Of a stretch of 64,000 bases of DNA, positions 35,231 through 45,044 are shown one piece after another. Every line of letters begins with the position of its first letter. The stretch's first letter is position 1. The notes under the pieces are model-generated. The model had not been told where the DNA came from. It saw only the letters and a list, made by a program, of their open reading frames with translations, and searched no databases. The DNA is taken from positions 62,001-126,000 of the forward strand of contig JAPSLB010000007.1 in the NCBI GenBank assembly GCA_031181145.1. The letters run 5' to 3'. The position numbers and the translations under genes are program-made. Origin of the DNA: Microvirga sp. (lineage in GTDB: Bacteria > Pseudomonadota > Alphaproteobacteria > Rhizobiales > Beijerinckiaceae).

Positions 35231-36231
35231 GCGGGCATCTCCGCGAGTTCCGCCTTGCGGCGGGCGATCACCCAGAGAAAGAACGGAACGCCGAGGATGG
35301 CCGTGAGAACGCCGATCTTGACCTCCGTCTGCGAGGGAATGAGGCGCACGGCGCAATCGGCGGCGAGCAGGAGCGCCGCGCCCGCCAAACCGGAAGGCAC
35401 GAGGGTCCGGGCCGGATCGTACCCTACGAAAGGGCGAATCAGATGGGGGGCGACCAGGCCCACGAACCCGATGGAGCCCGCGACCGCCACCGAGGCTCCC
35501 GTGCCGACGGCCGCACCTGCCACCAGCAGAAGCCGCAGGCGCACGACGTTCGCGCCGAGGCTGCGCGCGGTCTCTTCTCCCAGGGCCAGCGCCCGCAAGC
35601 CATTCGAAGAGGACAGGACGAGCCCCGAGGCTGCGAGGATGAAGGGCGTCGCGAGCCAGACATGGACGATCGAGCGATCCTCGAAGGAGCCCAGGATCCA
35701 GAACACGATTTCCGTAACGGCAAACGGATTGGGGGAGAGGCTGATGGCGAGCGAGGTCCCCGCCCCCGCGAGGCTCCCGACCGCCAGCCCCGACAGGACG
35801 AGAACCACCACGGTGGCCCTGCGCCCCGCGACCGCGACCACGAGCGCCACCGAGGCGAGCGCCCCCAGGATCGCGGCGAATGGCAGCATCCAGGAAAGCG
35901 CTCCCACGAATCCCGAATAGATCACCAGAACCGCCCCGAAGGCGGCGGCCTGCGGCGCGCCGAACACCGCCGTGTCGGCGAGGGGATTGCGCAGGAGCCC
36001 CTGCAAACCCGCTCCCGTGAGTCCGAAGATCCACCCGATCATGAGGGCGAGCAGAGTCCGCGGCAGGCGGATGTCGCGCACCACGACGGTCGTGCTGCCC
36101 TGATCCGAGACGAGCGCGGTCAAGGCCCGCAAGGGCGCGATCGGGGCAGGCCCGATGACGAGGGAAGCGACGCTCAAGCCTCCGATCAGAAGGATAAGGC
36201 CGAGGATGAGGGGCAGCCGGAACGGACGCAT
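35227..36231 (-). CDS. FecCD-family ABC importer permease
   Basis: 334 residues with about ten hydrophobic helices. Family landmarks: RLPRTLLALMIGWIFGLTGAG, LQGLLRNPLADTAVFGAPQAA (the LxxxxRNPLA hallmark), AGSIGFVGLVAPHLIR (EAA-like coupling loop) and a C-terminal PSQTEVKIGVLTAILGVPFFL. It forms the membrane channel for an iron chelate, heme or cobalamin with the ATPase following it. The gene pair lacks an adjacent periplasmic binding protein. Start ATG 36231; the divergent aminotransferase begins 133 bases away. Confidence 0.92.
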   Translation of the reverse strand: MRPFRLPLILGLILLIGGLSVASLVIGPAPIAPLRALTALVSDQGSTTVVVRDIRLPRTLLALMIGWIFGLTGAGLQGLLRNPLADTAVFGAPQAAAFGAVLVIYSGFVGALSWMLPFAAILGALASVALVVAVAGRRATVVVLVLSGLAVGSLAGAGTSLAISLSPNPFAVTEIVFWILGSFEDRSIVHVWLATPFILAASGLVLSSSNGLRALALGEETARSLGANVVRLRLLLVAGAAVGTGASVAVAGSIGFVGLVAPHLIRPFVGYDPARTLVPSGLAGAALLLAADCAVRLIPSQTEVKIGVLTAILGVPFFLWVIARRKAELAEMPA

Positions 36232-36364
36232 GAAGGAACTGGTGTTGTCCCTTACCGGATAGCAACAGCGCTGCCGGGTGTCACCCTATGTTACCGGTTC
36301 GATCTTCACGTTCTTCCGTGATACGAACGCATCCACATCACCGCGCATCGCTTGAGGAACCGGC

Positions 36365-37519
36365 ATGAACCGTTTGTTCGCGAACCTGCCCACCACCGTC
36401 TTCGAAGTCATGTCGAGCCTCGCCCGGGAAACCGGCGCGATCAATCTCGGCCAGGGATTCCCGGACGATTCCGGGCCGGAGGACGTGCGGCGCGCGGCGG
36501 CGGACGCGGTGCTCGACGGGTACAACCAATACCCCTCGATGATGGGCATCCCCGAGCTGCGCACGGCAATCGCGGCGCATTACAGACACTGGCAGGGCGT
36601 GGACCTCGATGCGAGCACGGAGGTGATGGTGACCTCGGGCGCCACCGAGGCCCTGGCGGGCGCGATCCTCGGCATCGTGGAGCCCGGCGACGAGGTGGTG
36701 CTCTTCGAGCCCATGTACGACGCCTACCTGCCGCTCGTGCGGCTCGCCGGCGGCGTGCCGAAATTCGTGACGCTCCAGCCGCCCCATTTCCGGCTGACCG
36801 AGGAGGCCCTGTCGAAGGCATTCTCGCCGAAGACCAAGGCGGTGGTGTTCAACAATCCCCTCAACCCCACGGCGACCGTGTTTTCGAACGAGGACCTTGC
36901 GCTCCTCGCCGAGTTCTGCCGCAGGTTCGATTCCATCGCGATCTCGGACGAGGTGTGGGAGCACGTGGTCTTCGACGGCATCAGGCACCAGCCGGTGCTG
37001 GGATTGGAGGGCATGCGCGACCGGTCGGTGAAGATCGGCTCCGCCGGAAAGATCTTCAGCCTCACGGGCTGGAAGGTGGGCTTCGTGGCCGCCGCCCCGC
37101 ACATCATGAAGGTGCTGGCGAAATCCCACCAGTTCCTCACCTTCACCACCCCGCCGAACCTGCAGCAGGCGGTCGCCTACGGCCTGGCCAAGGACGACAG
37201 CTATTTCGAGGAGATGCGGGCAAACTTCACCCGCAGCCGCGACCGCTTCACGGCAGGATTGAGAACGCTCGGTTTCGACGTGATTCCGAGCCAGGGCACC
37301 TATTTCCTCAACATCGACATCACGCCCCTGGGCGAGACCGACGACGTCGCCTTCTGCCGCCGCCTCGTCATGGAGCACGGCGTCGCCGCCATCCCGGTCT
37401 CCGCCTTCTATGCGCAGGGCGCGGTGAAGAACGTGGTGCGCTTCTGCTTCGCCAAGAAGGACGCGACGCTCGACGCGGGTCTGGAGCGGCTGGCGGACGT
37501 GGTGAAGCGCGCGGCCTGA
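36365..37519 (+). CDS. Class I/II pyridoxal-phosphate aminotransferase
   Basis: 384 residues, fold type I. INLGQGFPDDSGP and YNQYPSMMGIPELR are characteristic of the methionine/kynurenine aminotransferase-like branch (YbdL/KAT). The PLP cradle includes SGATEALAGAIL, FNNPLNPTA (Asn-Pro), SDEVWEHVVF (Asp) and the Schiff-base Lys in SAGKIFSLTGWKVGF; RFCFAKK holds the carboxylate-binding Arg. It probably moves amino groups between amino acids and 2-oxo acids in the cytoplasm, though the preferred substrate is not clear. An independent gene between two transport loci. Confidence 0.9.
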   Translation: MNRLFANLPTTVFEVMSSLARETGAINLGQGFPDDSGPEDVRRAAADAVLDGYNQYPSMMGIPELRTAIAAHYRHWQGVDLDASTEVMVTSGATEALAGAILGIVEPGDEVVLFEPMYDAYLPLVRLAGGVPKFVTLQPPHFRLTEEALSKAFSPKTKAVVFNNPLNPTATVFSNEDLALLAEFCRRFDSIAISDEVWEHVVFDGIRHQPVLGLEGMRDRSVKIGSAGKIFSLTGWKVGFVAAAPHIMKVLAKSHQFLTFTTPPNLQQAVAYGLAKDDSYFEEMRANFTRSRDRFTAGLRTLGFDVIPSQGTYFLNIDITPLGETDDVAFCRRLVMEHGVAAIPVSAFYAQGAVKNVVRFCFAKKDATLDAGLERLADVVKRAA

Positions 37520-37694
37520 GGCGCATGCTCGGGATGAGGCAGGAGACGGCGGCAACAGGACATCCTCCTTGCGGGGAGGGCTTCCATGAACAGCCCCGCC
37601 CCGAACGGTCTTGACGCGGGAGACAATAGGACTTCAAGTAAGCGTCTCGCCGGACACGGCTTTTCTCTCTTTTCCAGAGGAGTTCCCACCCCTG

Positions 37695-38783
37695 ATGATC
37701 CGTCTTCTCGCTTCGGTTGCTCTGGGCTTAGGCCTTGTCACCGCCGCCACCGCTCAGGAGCGTGTGGTCAACGTCTACAACTGGTCCGATTACGTGGACC
37801 CCAAGGCGCTGGACGAGTTTACGAAAGAAACCGGCATCAAGGTGGTCTACGACACCTACGACAACAACGAGATCGTCGAGACGAAGCTTCTGGCCGGCAA
37901 GTCGGGCTACGACATCGTGGTCCCGTCGGGGCCCTTCGTGCAGCGTCTGATCGGCGCCAAGGTGTTCCAGAAGCTCGACAAGTCGAAGCTGCCCAACCTC
38001 TCGAACCAATGGCCGGAGATCACGAAGAACCTCGCCGTGTTCGATCCGGGCAACGAATACGCCGTGAACTACATGTGGGGCACCACCGGCATCGGCGTGA
38101 ACGTGAAGAAGGTAAGAGAGATCCTTGGGCCCGACGCGCCGCTCAACACCTGGGACCTGGTGATGAAGCCGGAGATCGCCTCGAAGCTGAAAGCCTGCGG
38201 CATCTACATGCTGGACAGCCCCGAGGACCTCTTCCCCGGCGTGCTGGCCTATCTGGGCCTGAACCCGGATTCCAAGCGCAACGAGGACCTGACCAAGGCG
38301 GGCGACGCCCTGTTCCGCATCCGTGGCAACATCCAGAAGTTCCACTCCTCCGAATACATCAACGCGCTCGCCAACGGCGATATCTGCGTGGCGGTGGGCT
38401 ATTCGGGCGACATGATCCAGGCCAAGTCCCGTGCCGAGGAAGCCAAGAACGGCGTCGAGATCGCCTACGTGATCCCGCGCGAAGGCGCGCTGATGTGGTT
38501 CGACAGCTTCGTGATCCCGGCGGATGCCAAGAACGTGGCGGAGGCGCACGAGTTCATCAACTTCATGATGCGGCCCGAAATCGCCGCCATGAACACGAAC
38601 TACGTGTCCTATGCCTCGGGTAACCTGGCCGCCAAGCAGCACGTGGATTCTGATATCCTCGACGATCCCGGCATCTATCCGGACGAGGCCACCATGAAGC
38701 GCCTCTTCACCAACACGGCCTATGACGAGCGCTCGCAGCGCACCGTCACCCGTCTCTGGACCCGGGTGAAGACGGGCCGTTAA
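37695..38783 (+). CDS. Putrescine/spermidine ABC transporter periplasmic binding protein (PotF/PotD type)
   Basis: 362 residues. A signal peptide (about 1-20, ending TAATAQ) precedes the mature polyamine-binding fold: VVNVYNWSDYVDP at the N-terminus, YDTYDNNEIVETKLLAGKSG, YAVNYMWGTTGIGVN and GALMWFDSFVIPA, all conserved in PotF and PotD. These residues form the acidic and aromatic cage for polyamines. The membrane and ATPase parts (potGHI) are not in this window, and a strong terminator follows at once, so it is transcribed alone. ATG 37695 is preceded by a GAGGAG about 12 bases off. Putrescine is more likely than spermidine judging by PotF-like features, but this is inference. Confidence 0.9.
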   Translation: MIRLLASVALGLGLVTAATAQERVVNVYNWSDYVDPKALDEFTKETGIKVVYDTYDNNEIVETKLLAGKSGYDIVVPSGPFVQRLIGAKVFQKLDKSKLPNLSNQWPEITKNLAVFDPGNEYAVNYMWGTTGIGVNVKKVREILGPDAPLNTWDLVMKPEIASKLKACGIYMLDSPEDLFPGVLAYLGLNPDSKRNEDLTKAGDALFRIRGNIQKFHSSEYINALANGDICVAVGYSGDMIQAKSRAEEAKNGVEIAYVIPREGALMWFDSFVIPADAKNVAEAHEFINFMMRPEIAAMNTNYVSYASGNLAAKQHVDSDILDDPGIYPDEATMKRLFTNTAYDERSQRTVTRLWTRVKTGR

Positions 38784-38824
38784 TCGCCCGCTCAGGATTG
38801 CTCCTGGATTATTGTTGGCCCATC

Positions 38825-38850
38825 AAGCTCCGCCTCCGGGCGGAGCTTTT
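38825..38850 (+). terminator. Rho-independent terminator after the polyamine-binding gene
   Basis: AAGCTCCGCC (38825-38834), loop TCCG, GGCGGAGC followed by TTTT (to 38850). Ten-base stem, GC-rich, with a T-run, 42 bases after the stop codon. Confidence 0.88.
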
Positions 38851-38872
38851 GCTTTCGGAAGGATTTTCAGCA

Positions 38873-39607
38873 ATGCGCCTCGCCCTTGCAGCGGCTCTCA
38901 GCCTTGCCCTCGGCCTCGCCTCCCCCGCCCTCGCGCAACCCCCCGCCCCGCGCCAGCCGACGATCAGCGTCATGGGCACGGGAGAGGCCGAGCTGAAGCC
39001 CGATTTCGCCCTGATCTTCGTCAGCGTCGAAACCGAGGCCCCCACGGTGGCCCAGGCTTCCGCCGCCAACGGCACCGCCACAGAGCGCGTGCTCGCGCGC
39101 ATCCAGAGCCTCGGCATCAAGAGGGAGGAGATTCAGACCGTGAATTTCCAGGTGCTCAAGATCGAGCCCCCGACGGAGAAGATGAACCTCTCGCGGGATT
39201 CGAAGGATGAGCCGAGCTTTGGAGCCACCCACCGGCTGCGGATCAAGACCCGCGATCTCGGCGGGGTCGGAAAGCTCGCGGGCGAGATCCTCGCCAGCGG
39301 GGACATGACCTTCCAGTCCGTGTCCTTCGGGCTCGACCGGCAGGAGGAAGGCGGCGACAAGGCCCGCGAGGCCGCCGTGCGCGATGCCAAGCGCCAAGCG
39401 GAGGTCTATGCCGCCGCCGCCGGCGTGGCGCTGGGCAGCCTGATCGAGATTCGCGACGGCACCGCCCAGCCCTTCGAGCCGCATGCGGAGATGAGAATGC
39501 GGGCTTCCATGGCCAAGGGCGGAGAGTCCGTTCCGCTCGTGCCGCCGGCGACGATCCGCTACACCGCCAATGTGCAGCTTGTCTGGGAACTGGCACCGAA
39601 GCCCTGA
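38873..39607 (+). CDS. SIMPL domain (DUF541) periplasmic protein
   Basis: 244 residues. Signal peptide about 1-22 (LALAAALSLALGLASPALAQ) followed by the SIMPL/DUF541 domain: TISVMGTGEAELKPDFALI is the conserved start (V.G.G.....PD.A.....V), then IQSLGIKREEIQTVNF and the late VRDAKRQAEVYAAAAGVALG. Related proteins (for example YggE) reduce oxidative stress effects, but the biochemical function is not settled. A GGAAGGA lies before the ATG. It starts after a strong terminator, so it has its own promoter. Confidence 0.87.
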   Translation: MRLALAAALSLALGLASPALAQPPAPRQPTISVMGTGEAELKPDFALIFVSVETEAPTVAQASAANGTATERVLARIQSLGIKREEIQTVNFQVLKIEPPTEKMNLSRDSKDEPSFGATHRLRIKTRDLGGVGKLAGEILASGDMTFQSVSFGLDRQEEGGDKAREAAVRDAKRQAEVYAAAAGVALGSLIEIRDGTAQPFEPHAEMRMRASMAKGGESVPLVPPATIRYTANVQLVWELAPKP

Positions 39608-39695
39608 GTCTCGTTCACAGGCATGAAGAGCGGCGGAGCTGACGGTGGGTCCGGGTTTGGTCTAGAGGATCGACGCAGCTCACCCGATCCCAGAG

Positions 39696-40187
39696 ATGAC
39701 GGCGATGAACAGCTCCGTATCCGTGCGCGAGGCCGCTATCGAGGATGTTCCGGCAATCCTCGGCCTGATCAGGGAACTGGCGGCCTTCGAGAATCTTTCC
39801 GATGCCGTCCAGGCCAACGAGGCAACCCTGCGCGAGCATGGATTCGGTCCCGATCCGCGCTTCAAGGTGCTGCTGGCGGAAGCCGATGGCGTGGCCATCG
39901 GCTTCTTAAGCTACATGATCCGCTATTCGATCTGGGGCGGATCGGAATTCATCAATCTCGATGATCTGTTCGTGTCCGAGCGCGCCAGGGGAAACGGCGT
40001 CGGGCGCCTGTTGATGCGCCGGATGGCCGAGATCGCCGTCGACAAGGCCATGCCCGTGCGATGGGAGCTCCTGCCGGACAACAGGCGGGCGAGGACTTTC
40101 TACGAAGCGCTCGGGGCAACGATCTCCGAGAAGCTGATCGCCCGTTGGGAAACGGATGCCATGGGCAGTCTCTGCGCCCGCCCCTGA
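39696..40187 (+). CDS. GNAT family N-acetyltransferase
   Basis: 163 residues. VREAAIEDVPAILGLIRELA (start of the fold), NLDDLFVSERARGNGVGRLL (acetyl-CoA binding, RxxGxG) and NRRARTFYEALGATI (B motif) define a GNAT. It resembles the SSAT-like/Ard subfamily with a FENLSDAV segment, suggesting a small amine substrate such as a polyamine or amino acid analogue. The nearby polyamine-binding gene makes that tempting but it is not evidence. It has no strong ribosome-binding site; ATG at 39705 is an alternative start. It ends 17 bases before the convergent chemoreceptor end. Confidence 0.85.
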   Translation: MTAMNSSVSVREAAIEDVPAILGLIRELAAFENLSDAVQANEATLREHGFGPDPRFKVLLAEADGVAIGFLSYMIRYSIWGGSEFINLDDLFVSERARGNGVGRLLMRRMAEIAVDKAMPVRWELLPDNRRARTFYEALGATISEKLIARWETDAMGSLCARP

Positions 40188-40203
40188 GTCTCCCCGCGCA
40201 GCG

Positions 40204-42195
40204 TCAGGCGGCCCTGACGCTGGCGAGGAACTGATGGATCTCGCGGCCGAGGCGCTCCGCCTGCTCGTCCAGCGCGGCGGAGAGATGGGCCACGGCCCGG
40301 GCCGCATCGAGGGAAAGGACGGCGACTTTCTCCGTGGTCTCGCTGGCCGAAGCTCCGGCTTGCGCCTCCGACGAGACCTGGGCGACGGAGCGCGCGATGT
40401 CCGACACCGCCACCGTCTGCTGGCTCACGGTTCCGGCCACCGCGGACACCACCCCGGCGAGGTCGTCCACGGAAGCCTGCACGGAGCCGAGCGCCACGAG
40501 AGTTTCGCGGGAGGCGGCCTGGACCGCCTCGATCTGCCGCGCAATCTCCTCCGTGGCCCTGGCGGTCTGACCTGCCAGATCCTTCACCTCGGAAGCCACG
40601 ACGGCAAAACCCTTCCCGGCCTCGCCTGCGCGCGCCGCCTCGATGGTGGCGTTGAGCGCCAGCAGATTGGTCTGCGAGGCGATGGAGCGGATGAGATCGG
40701 CCACCTGTCCGATATGGGACGTCGCTTCCGCCAGGACCGTCATGCTGCCGGATGCGTCGCGCGCCTCCGATACCGCGCGCTGGGAGGCTTCCGCCGAGGC
40801 GCTGGTTTGAGCCGCCACCTCCGCGAGAGAGGCATCGAGCTCCTCGGCGGCGCTCGCCACCGTGGCCATGTTCTGCGAGGTCCGGGAGGAGACGCTGCCG
40901 GCGACCTGCGCCTGCCGGGTCACCTGATGGGCCGAGCCCTCAAGCTGCCCGGAGGCCGCGGCGAGATCGCCGGTCGCGCGGCGGACCTCCCCGAGAATCT
41001 GCTCCACGGAGGCGTCGAAGCCCGCGATCGCCTCGGCGATGGCCTCGGCGCGCCGGGCCTCGAAGGCCGCCTGTCCCTCGCGCTCCTTCGTCAGCCGCTC
41101 GCGCTCGCGGGCATTGTCGCGGAACACCAGAACCGTGCGGGCCATCGCGCCGATCTCGTCCGATGCGGCGGTGGAGGGAACCTCGACGCCGGCATCGCCG
41201 TCGGCCAGGCGCTGCATCGCCTGCTGGAGCCGCGTCAGGGGCAGGGAGATCGACCGTCCCACGAGGACGTTGAGAACGAGGCCCAGAAGCAGCGTCAGGC
41301 CCATTGCCCACAGGATCAGCGTGAAGGTGCGTTCCTGCGAGGCCATGAGGGCCTCGGCGGTCCGCTCCGCTTCCGCGTGGACCTTGGTCAGGAGCTGGTC
41401 GAGAACCGGCGCGAGCAGGTCGAACTGCCCCTTCAGGCGCTCGCCCTGGCCGGAGACCTGCTGCTCCAGCTCGGCCCATGCGTCGAAGGCCGCCCGGTAG
41501 GTTTCGCCTGCCCGCCCGATGGATGTCTTCTCGGCCGCAACATCGTCTGGCAGCTGCGCAAGCGCACGGGTGAAGCGGCCCTGATCGACCTCGAAGGCCC
41601 CCAGCAGGGCCTCGTCCATGACATGACGGACGCGGGCCTGCTGCCGGAACATGCCCAATGTGGCCGTCCATAAACGGAAAGCGGACGCCTCACCGTTTCC
41701 GGTGAGCGGCCTGACCAGCCTTTCGAGATCGTCCTCCGAGGAGAGGAGGTGCCCCAGCGCCCCATCGTTCGCCATGTAGCCGAGACCGGCATAGAGCTTG
41801 TCGAGAGCCGTGGCCTGCTGGATCAGGATGGCGGATTTTTCCCGCAGTTCCAGGACCTCCCTATCGATCAGGGCCGCTCCGGAGGCCGCGCTCATCTCTT
41901 CGAGTTCGGCGGTCAGTGCCTTATATCGATCGAAGAAGGCCTGGCCGTGGTGAGCCTGGCGGGTCCCGATCCAATCCTGGGCCACCGCCTTCAAGGCATC
42001 GACCCGACTTCGAAACCGGTAGGCCTTCTCGGCCAGGCTGGAATAGGTCTGCTGCGTGTGGAGAGCCGTCTCCACCTCATTCCGGCCCGTCTGAAACACG
42101 GCGCCGATCACCGCGAAGCCCACGACCATGACGCCGCTCAGGGTCGCCACGCGCACCCTGACAGACGGCCAACGCAACCCAGCCCGAGTCAGCAT
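40204..42195 (-). CDS. Methyl-accepting chemotaxis protein
   Basis: 663 residues. Membrane helices at about 14-34 and 294-314 flank a periplasmic, mostly helical sensor domain. A HAMP domain follows ([31 protein letters not shown]). The cytoplasmic signalling tip [35 protein letters not shown] (positions about 527-560, hairpin with conserved E-A-A-R-A-G-E) binds CheA and CheW. There is no C-terminal CheR/CheB pentapeptide. The ligand is unknown; the sensor domain is not a recognised Cache or 4HB by eye. Transcribed alone, convergent with the GNAT gene. Confidence 0.92.
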   Translation of the reverse strand: MLTRAGLRWPSVRVRVATLSGVMVVGFAVIGAVFQTGRNEVETALHTQQTYSSLAEKAYRFRSRVDALKAVAQDWIGTRQAHHGQAFFDRYKALTAELEEMSAASGAALIDREVLELREKSAILIQQATALDKLYAGLGYMANDGALGHLLSSEDDLERLVRPLTGNGEASAFRLWTATLGMFRQQARVRHVMDEALLGAFEVDQGRFTRALAQLPDDVAAEKTSIGRAGETYRAAFDAWAELEQQVSGQGERLKGQFDLLAPVLDQLLTKVHAEAERTAEALMASQERTFTLILWAMGLTLLLGLVLNVLVGRSISLPLTRLQQAMQRLADGDAGVEVPSTAASDEIGAMARTVLVFRDNARERERLTKEREGQAAFEARRAEAIAEAIAGFDASVEQILGEVRRATGDLAAASGQLEGSAHQVTRQAQVAGSVSSRTSQNMATVASAAEELDASLAEVAAQTSASAEASQRAVSEARDASGSMTVLAEATSHIGQVADLIRSIASQTNLLALNATIEAARAGEAGKGFAVVASEVKDLAGQTARATEEIARQIEAVQAASRETLVALGSVQASVDDLAGVVSAVAGTVSQQTVAVSDIARSVAQVSSEAQAGASASETTEKVAVLSLDAARAVAHLSAALDEQAERLGREIHQFLASVRAA

Positions 42196-42271
42196 TGCCC
42201 TATTTCCCTCTCTTTATGAGGAGGACAATAATCCGCCAGGCTTGCGCGAAGTTGGCGCTCCGAAACAGCGA

Positions 42272-42730
42272 TCAGGCAGCCTTCGGCAGCTCCGTCATGA
42301 TGGCGTAGAGGGCGGCCGCGTCTCTGGTGGCGCGCACCCGTTCGATGAGTCCGGGCTCGCGCAGCACCCGCGCCACGCGGGCGAGGGCCTTCAGGTGGTC
42401 CGCTCCCGCGCCTTCCGGCGCCAGGAGCAGGAACAGCACATCCACGTGCTGGGCGTCGAGAGCCTCGAAGTCGATCGGCTTCTCGAGGCGCGCGACCAAG
42501 CCGAAGATACGAGCCAGTCCCGGGAGTTTGCCGTGAGGAATGGCGATTCCCTCGCCGATCCCGGTCGAGCCGAGGCGTTCGCGCTGGAGAAGGGCCTCGT
42601 AGATGGCGGTCTCAGAGAGGCCCGTGAGCTTGGCTGCATGGGTGGCCAGCTCCTGGAGAGCCTGTTTTTTGCCGCTCACGCGCAGGGCGGGCAGAACGGC
42701 CTGAGGGTCTAGAAAATCCAGCAAGGGCAT
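42272..42730 (-). CDS. ptsN: Nitrogen-regulatory EIIA (PTS-Ntr)
   Basis: 152 residues, EIIA-Ntr. The phospho-accepting His lies in GIGEGIAIPHGKLPGL, conserved with E. coli PtsN, and GSTGIGEG precedes it. EIIA-Ntr takes phosphate from NPr and controls potassium transport, stress and nitrogen responses by protein contacts rather than by sugar uptake. Together with hpf and rpoN upstream this is the classical alphaproteobacterial rpoN-hpf-ptsN cluster. It lies 82 bases after hpf. Confidence 0.95.
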   Translation of the reverse strand: MPLLDFLDPQAVLPALRVSGKKQALQELATHAAKLTGLSETAIYEALLQRERLGSTGIGEGIAIPHGKLPGLARIFGLVARLEKPIDFEALDAQHVDVLFLLLAPEGAGADHLKALARVARVLREPGLIERVRATRDAAALYAIMTELPKAA

Positions 42731-42812
42731 CGATCACGCTGCATTAGGGTGTGAAGCCTTCAAGGCTCCTCACCGTTCCAGGCAAAAACCAGGCCAAGAG
42801 GGGTAACCCCCA

Positions 42813-43388
42813 TCAAGGCTGAGCGGGCGGTGGGTCGACCCAGCCGATCGCCCCGTCGCCGCGGCGGTATACGACGTTCACGCGGCCGGTGCTAGCATGG
42901 ATGAATACGAGAGCGGCAGCCCCCGTCAGATCGAGGTGCACCACCGCCTCGCTGACCGAGAACCGATGAAGAGGCTTGGTGGTTTCCGCAATGACCACAG
43001 GATGATAGCCCTCCTCCTCTACCGCCTCGTCGGTGGGAGCCTCGAAAACCGCATAGGGGGCTTCCAGCCCGGTTTCGCGCCCATGGCCGGAGCTGGCGTG
43101 CTCTTTCAGCCGCTGCTTGTAGCGCCGCAGGCGCCTCTCGATGCGAATCGCCGATTGATCGAAGCTCGAATAGGCATCCTGGGCGGCGCCGGAGGCCTCG
43201 ATGGTGATGCCGGAGGTCAGGTGAAGCACGCAATCGGTGCGGAATCCCGTGCCGTCCCTGGCGACCGTGACATGGCCGGAATAGCCCCCGTCGAAATATT
43301 TCGACATGGCGCCGGCCATCCGCGCCATCACCTGGGATCGCAGGGCCTCACCGATATCGAGATTTTTTCCCGAAACCCTCAGCGACAT
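42813..43388 (-). CDS. hpf: Long-form ribosome hibernation promoting factor
   Basis: 191 residues. The N-terminal RaiA/HPF domain (MSLRVSGKNLDIGEALRS, RIERRLRRYKQRLKEH) is joined to a C-terminal dimerisation domain (PVVIAETTKPLHRFSVSEAVVHLDLTGAAALVFIH region). Long HPF dimerises 70S ribosomes into 100S particles in stationary phase. It lies in the fixed lptB-rpoN-hpf-ptsN order and begins 92 bases after rpoN. ATG 43388 starts the conserved domain and is preceded by GAGGGAGA. Confidence 0.94.
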   Translation of the reverse strand: MSLRVSGKNLDIGEALRSQVMARMAGAMSKYFDGGYSGHVTVARDGTGFRTDCVLHLTSGITIEASGAAQDAYSSFDQSAIRIERRLRRYKQRLKEHASSGHGRETGLEAPYAVFEAPTDEAVEEEGYHPVVIAETTKPLHRFSVSEAVVHLDLTGAAALVFIHASTGRVNVVYRRGDGAIGWVDPPPAQP

Positions 43389-43479
43389 GGCGATCTCCCT
43401 CTCAAAGCGCCCATTTGATGGGACTGATTGGGTGCATGATGCCCCGAACCGGCGGCAAAGCAAATATCTTTACGGGCCG

Positions 43480-44904
43480 TCAGGACATCCTGAAGCGTTT
43501 CCTCCTCCGGCGCTCGGCCGAGGAGGGGATCCGCAGAACCTCCCGATATTTGGCGATCGTCCGGCGGGCCACCTCGATGCCCTCGGCTCTCAAGATCCGT
43601 GCAAGTGCCTCATCGGAGAGCACATGGTCGGGCGCCTCGGCGTCGATCAGTCGACGGATGCGGTGACGCACCGCCCTGGCCGCATGCTCCCCCTCGCCGG
43701 TCGCGGCGTTCAGGAAGAACTTCATGGGATACGTGACGCCGCCTGCACCGATGGCCTTGTTGGCCATCACCCGGCAGACGGTCGATTCGTGCAGCCCGAT
43801 GGGTTCGGCCACGCCCTTCAAGGTCATGGGTCGCAACGCCGCGATGCCTTTGCGAAAGAAGCCATCCTGCTGACGGACGATCTCGCTCGCGACCGTCAGG
43901 ATCGTCCTGGCTCTCTGGTCGAGGCTGCGGGTGAGCCAGCTTGCGCTCTGCAGGCAGTCGGACAGGAAGCTCTTGTCCTCGGCTTTTCGCACCGCCTTCG
44001 CCACATCGACGTAATAGCTGCGGTCGAGCAGGATGCGCGGGAGCGTGTCGGCATTGAGCTCCACGATGAAACCGCCATCCGCTCCCGGACGCACCAGCAC
44101 ATCGGGCACGAGCACGTCGATGGGGGTCCCCGCGAAGGCGAGGCCGGGCTTCGGCTCCAGGCGGCGGATCTCGGCGAGCATACCGGCGAGGTCCTCCCGG
44201 TCGACGCCGCAGAGTTTCTGGAGCGCGGCGAAATCCTGCCGGGCCACGAGGTCCAGGCGCGCGAGGAGAATCTGCATCGCGGGATCAAGCCGGTTGCGTT
44301 CCCGCAGCTGGATTTCCAGGCATTCCCTCAAGTTCCGCGCAGCGATGCCTGAGGGCTCGAAGGTCTGGACGAGCCTCAGGGCAGCCTCGGCACGATCGGG
44401 CGACACACCGAGCCGCTCCGCCACCTGCTCCAGCCCCTCGGCGAGGTACCCCGCCTCGTCGAGGGAGTGAATGAGATGCCGGCCGATCTCGCGCAGCTGG
44501 GGATCCGCGGAAGCGAGATCGAGCTGTGCTTCGAGATGCCCCGTCAAGGTCTGGGGGCCTGCGAGAACCGCCTCGAGTTCGGGCTTCAACTCGGAATGGG
44601 AAGCCGCTCCTCGGGAGGAGGCGCCGGACACGCCGCTGCTGGGCGGCGGCGTCGGACCGGGAATCATTCGTCCGCCGCTTTCCGCGTATCGCTGCTTGGC
44701 GCGCAGGAAATCGGCGAGGCTCGGGCGCGGCGCGTCCCCATGCGCCTCCACTTCCTGGAGGAGCGGATTGCGCTCGAGCTCCGCCTCCACATAGGCGGCG
44801 AGCTCCGCGTGGGAGAGTTGCAGCAGCTTGATGGATTGCACGAGCTGGGGCGTCATCGTCAGGGATTGGCCCTGGTGCATCTCAAGCCGTTGCATCGAAC
44901 CCAT
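43480..44904 (-). CDS. rpoN: RNA polymerase sigma-54 factor
   Basis: About 474 residues. The N-terminal Gln-rich activator-interaction region MQRLEMHQGQSLTMTPQLVQSI is followed by the acidic linker, the core-binding region and the C-terminal DNA-binding part with the RpoN box in the form ARRTIAKYRE at about residue 455. It directs transcription from -24/-12 promoters with bEBP ATPases, covering nitrogen fixation, dicarboxylate and other regulons. Start: ATG 44904 or its neighbours (GTG 44907, ATG 44895); a GGGGG sequence precedes them. It lies between lptB and hpf, as is usual. Confidence 0.96.
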   Translation of the reverse strand: MGSMQRLEMHQGQSLTMTPQLVQSIKLLQLSHAELAAYVEAELERNPLLQEVEAHGDAPRPSLADFLRAKQRYAESGGRMIPGPTPPPSSGVSGASSRGAASHSELKPELEAVLAGPQTLTGHLEAQLDLASADPQLREIGRHLIHSLDEAGYLAEGLEQVAERLGVSPDRAEAALRLVQTFEPSGIAARNLRECLEIQLRERNRLDPAMQILLARLDLVARQDFAALQKLCGVDREDLAGMLAEIRRLEPKPGLAFAGTPIDVLVPDVLVRPGADGGFIVELNADTLPRILLDRSYYVDVAKAVRKAEDKSFLSDCLQSASWLTRSLDQRARTILTVASEIVRQQDGFFRKGIAALRPMTLKGVAEPIGLHESTVCRVMANKAIGAGGVTYPMKFFLNAATGEGEHAARAVRHRIRRLIDAEAPDHVLSDEALARILRAEGIEVARRTIAKYREVLRIPSSAERRRRKRFRMS

Positions 44905-45044
44905 CACGGCCCCCGCAATCCCTCAGGCGCGCCTCTTGCCTGTCCGCTTCTTTTACCGCGGTGCTTGGCCGAACGTCAAAGGGCGGAACGCCTCGATCCA
45001 TCGGCCTCTCGCCCGATGCGTCGATTCTCTCGGGGCGAGATTTT

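Noticed and set aside
36232..36364. Cobalamin or other riboswitch upstream of the FecCD permease
   Set aside because: The 133-base gap is short and shows no B12-box-like sequence.
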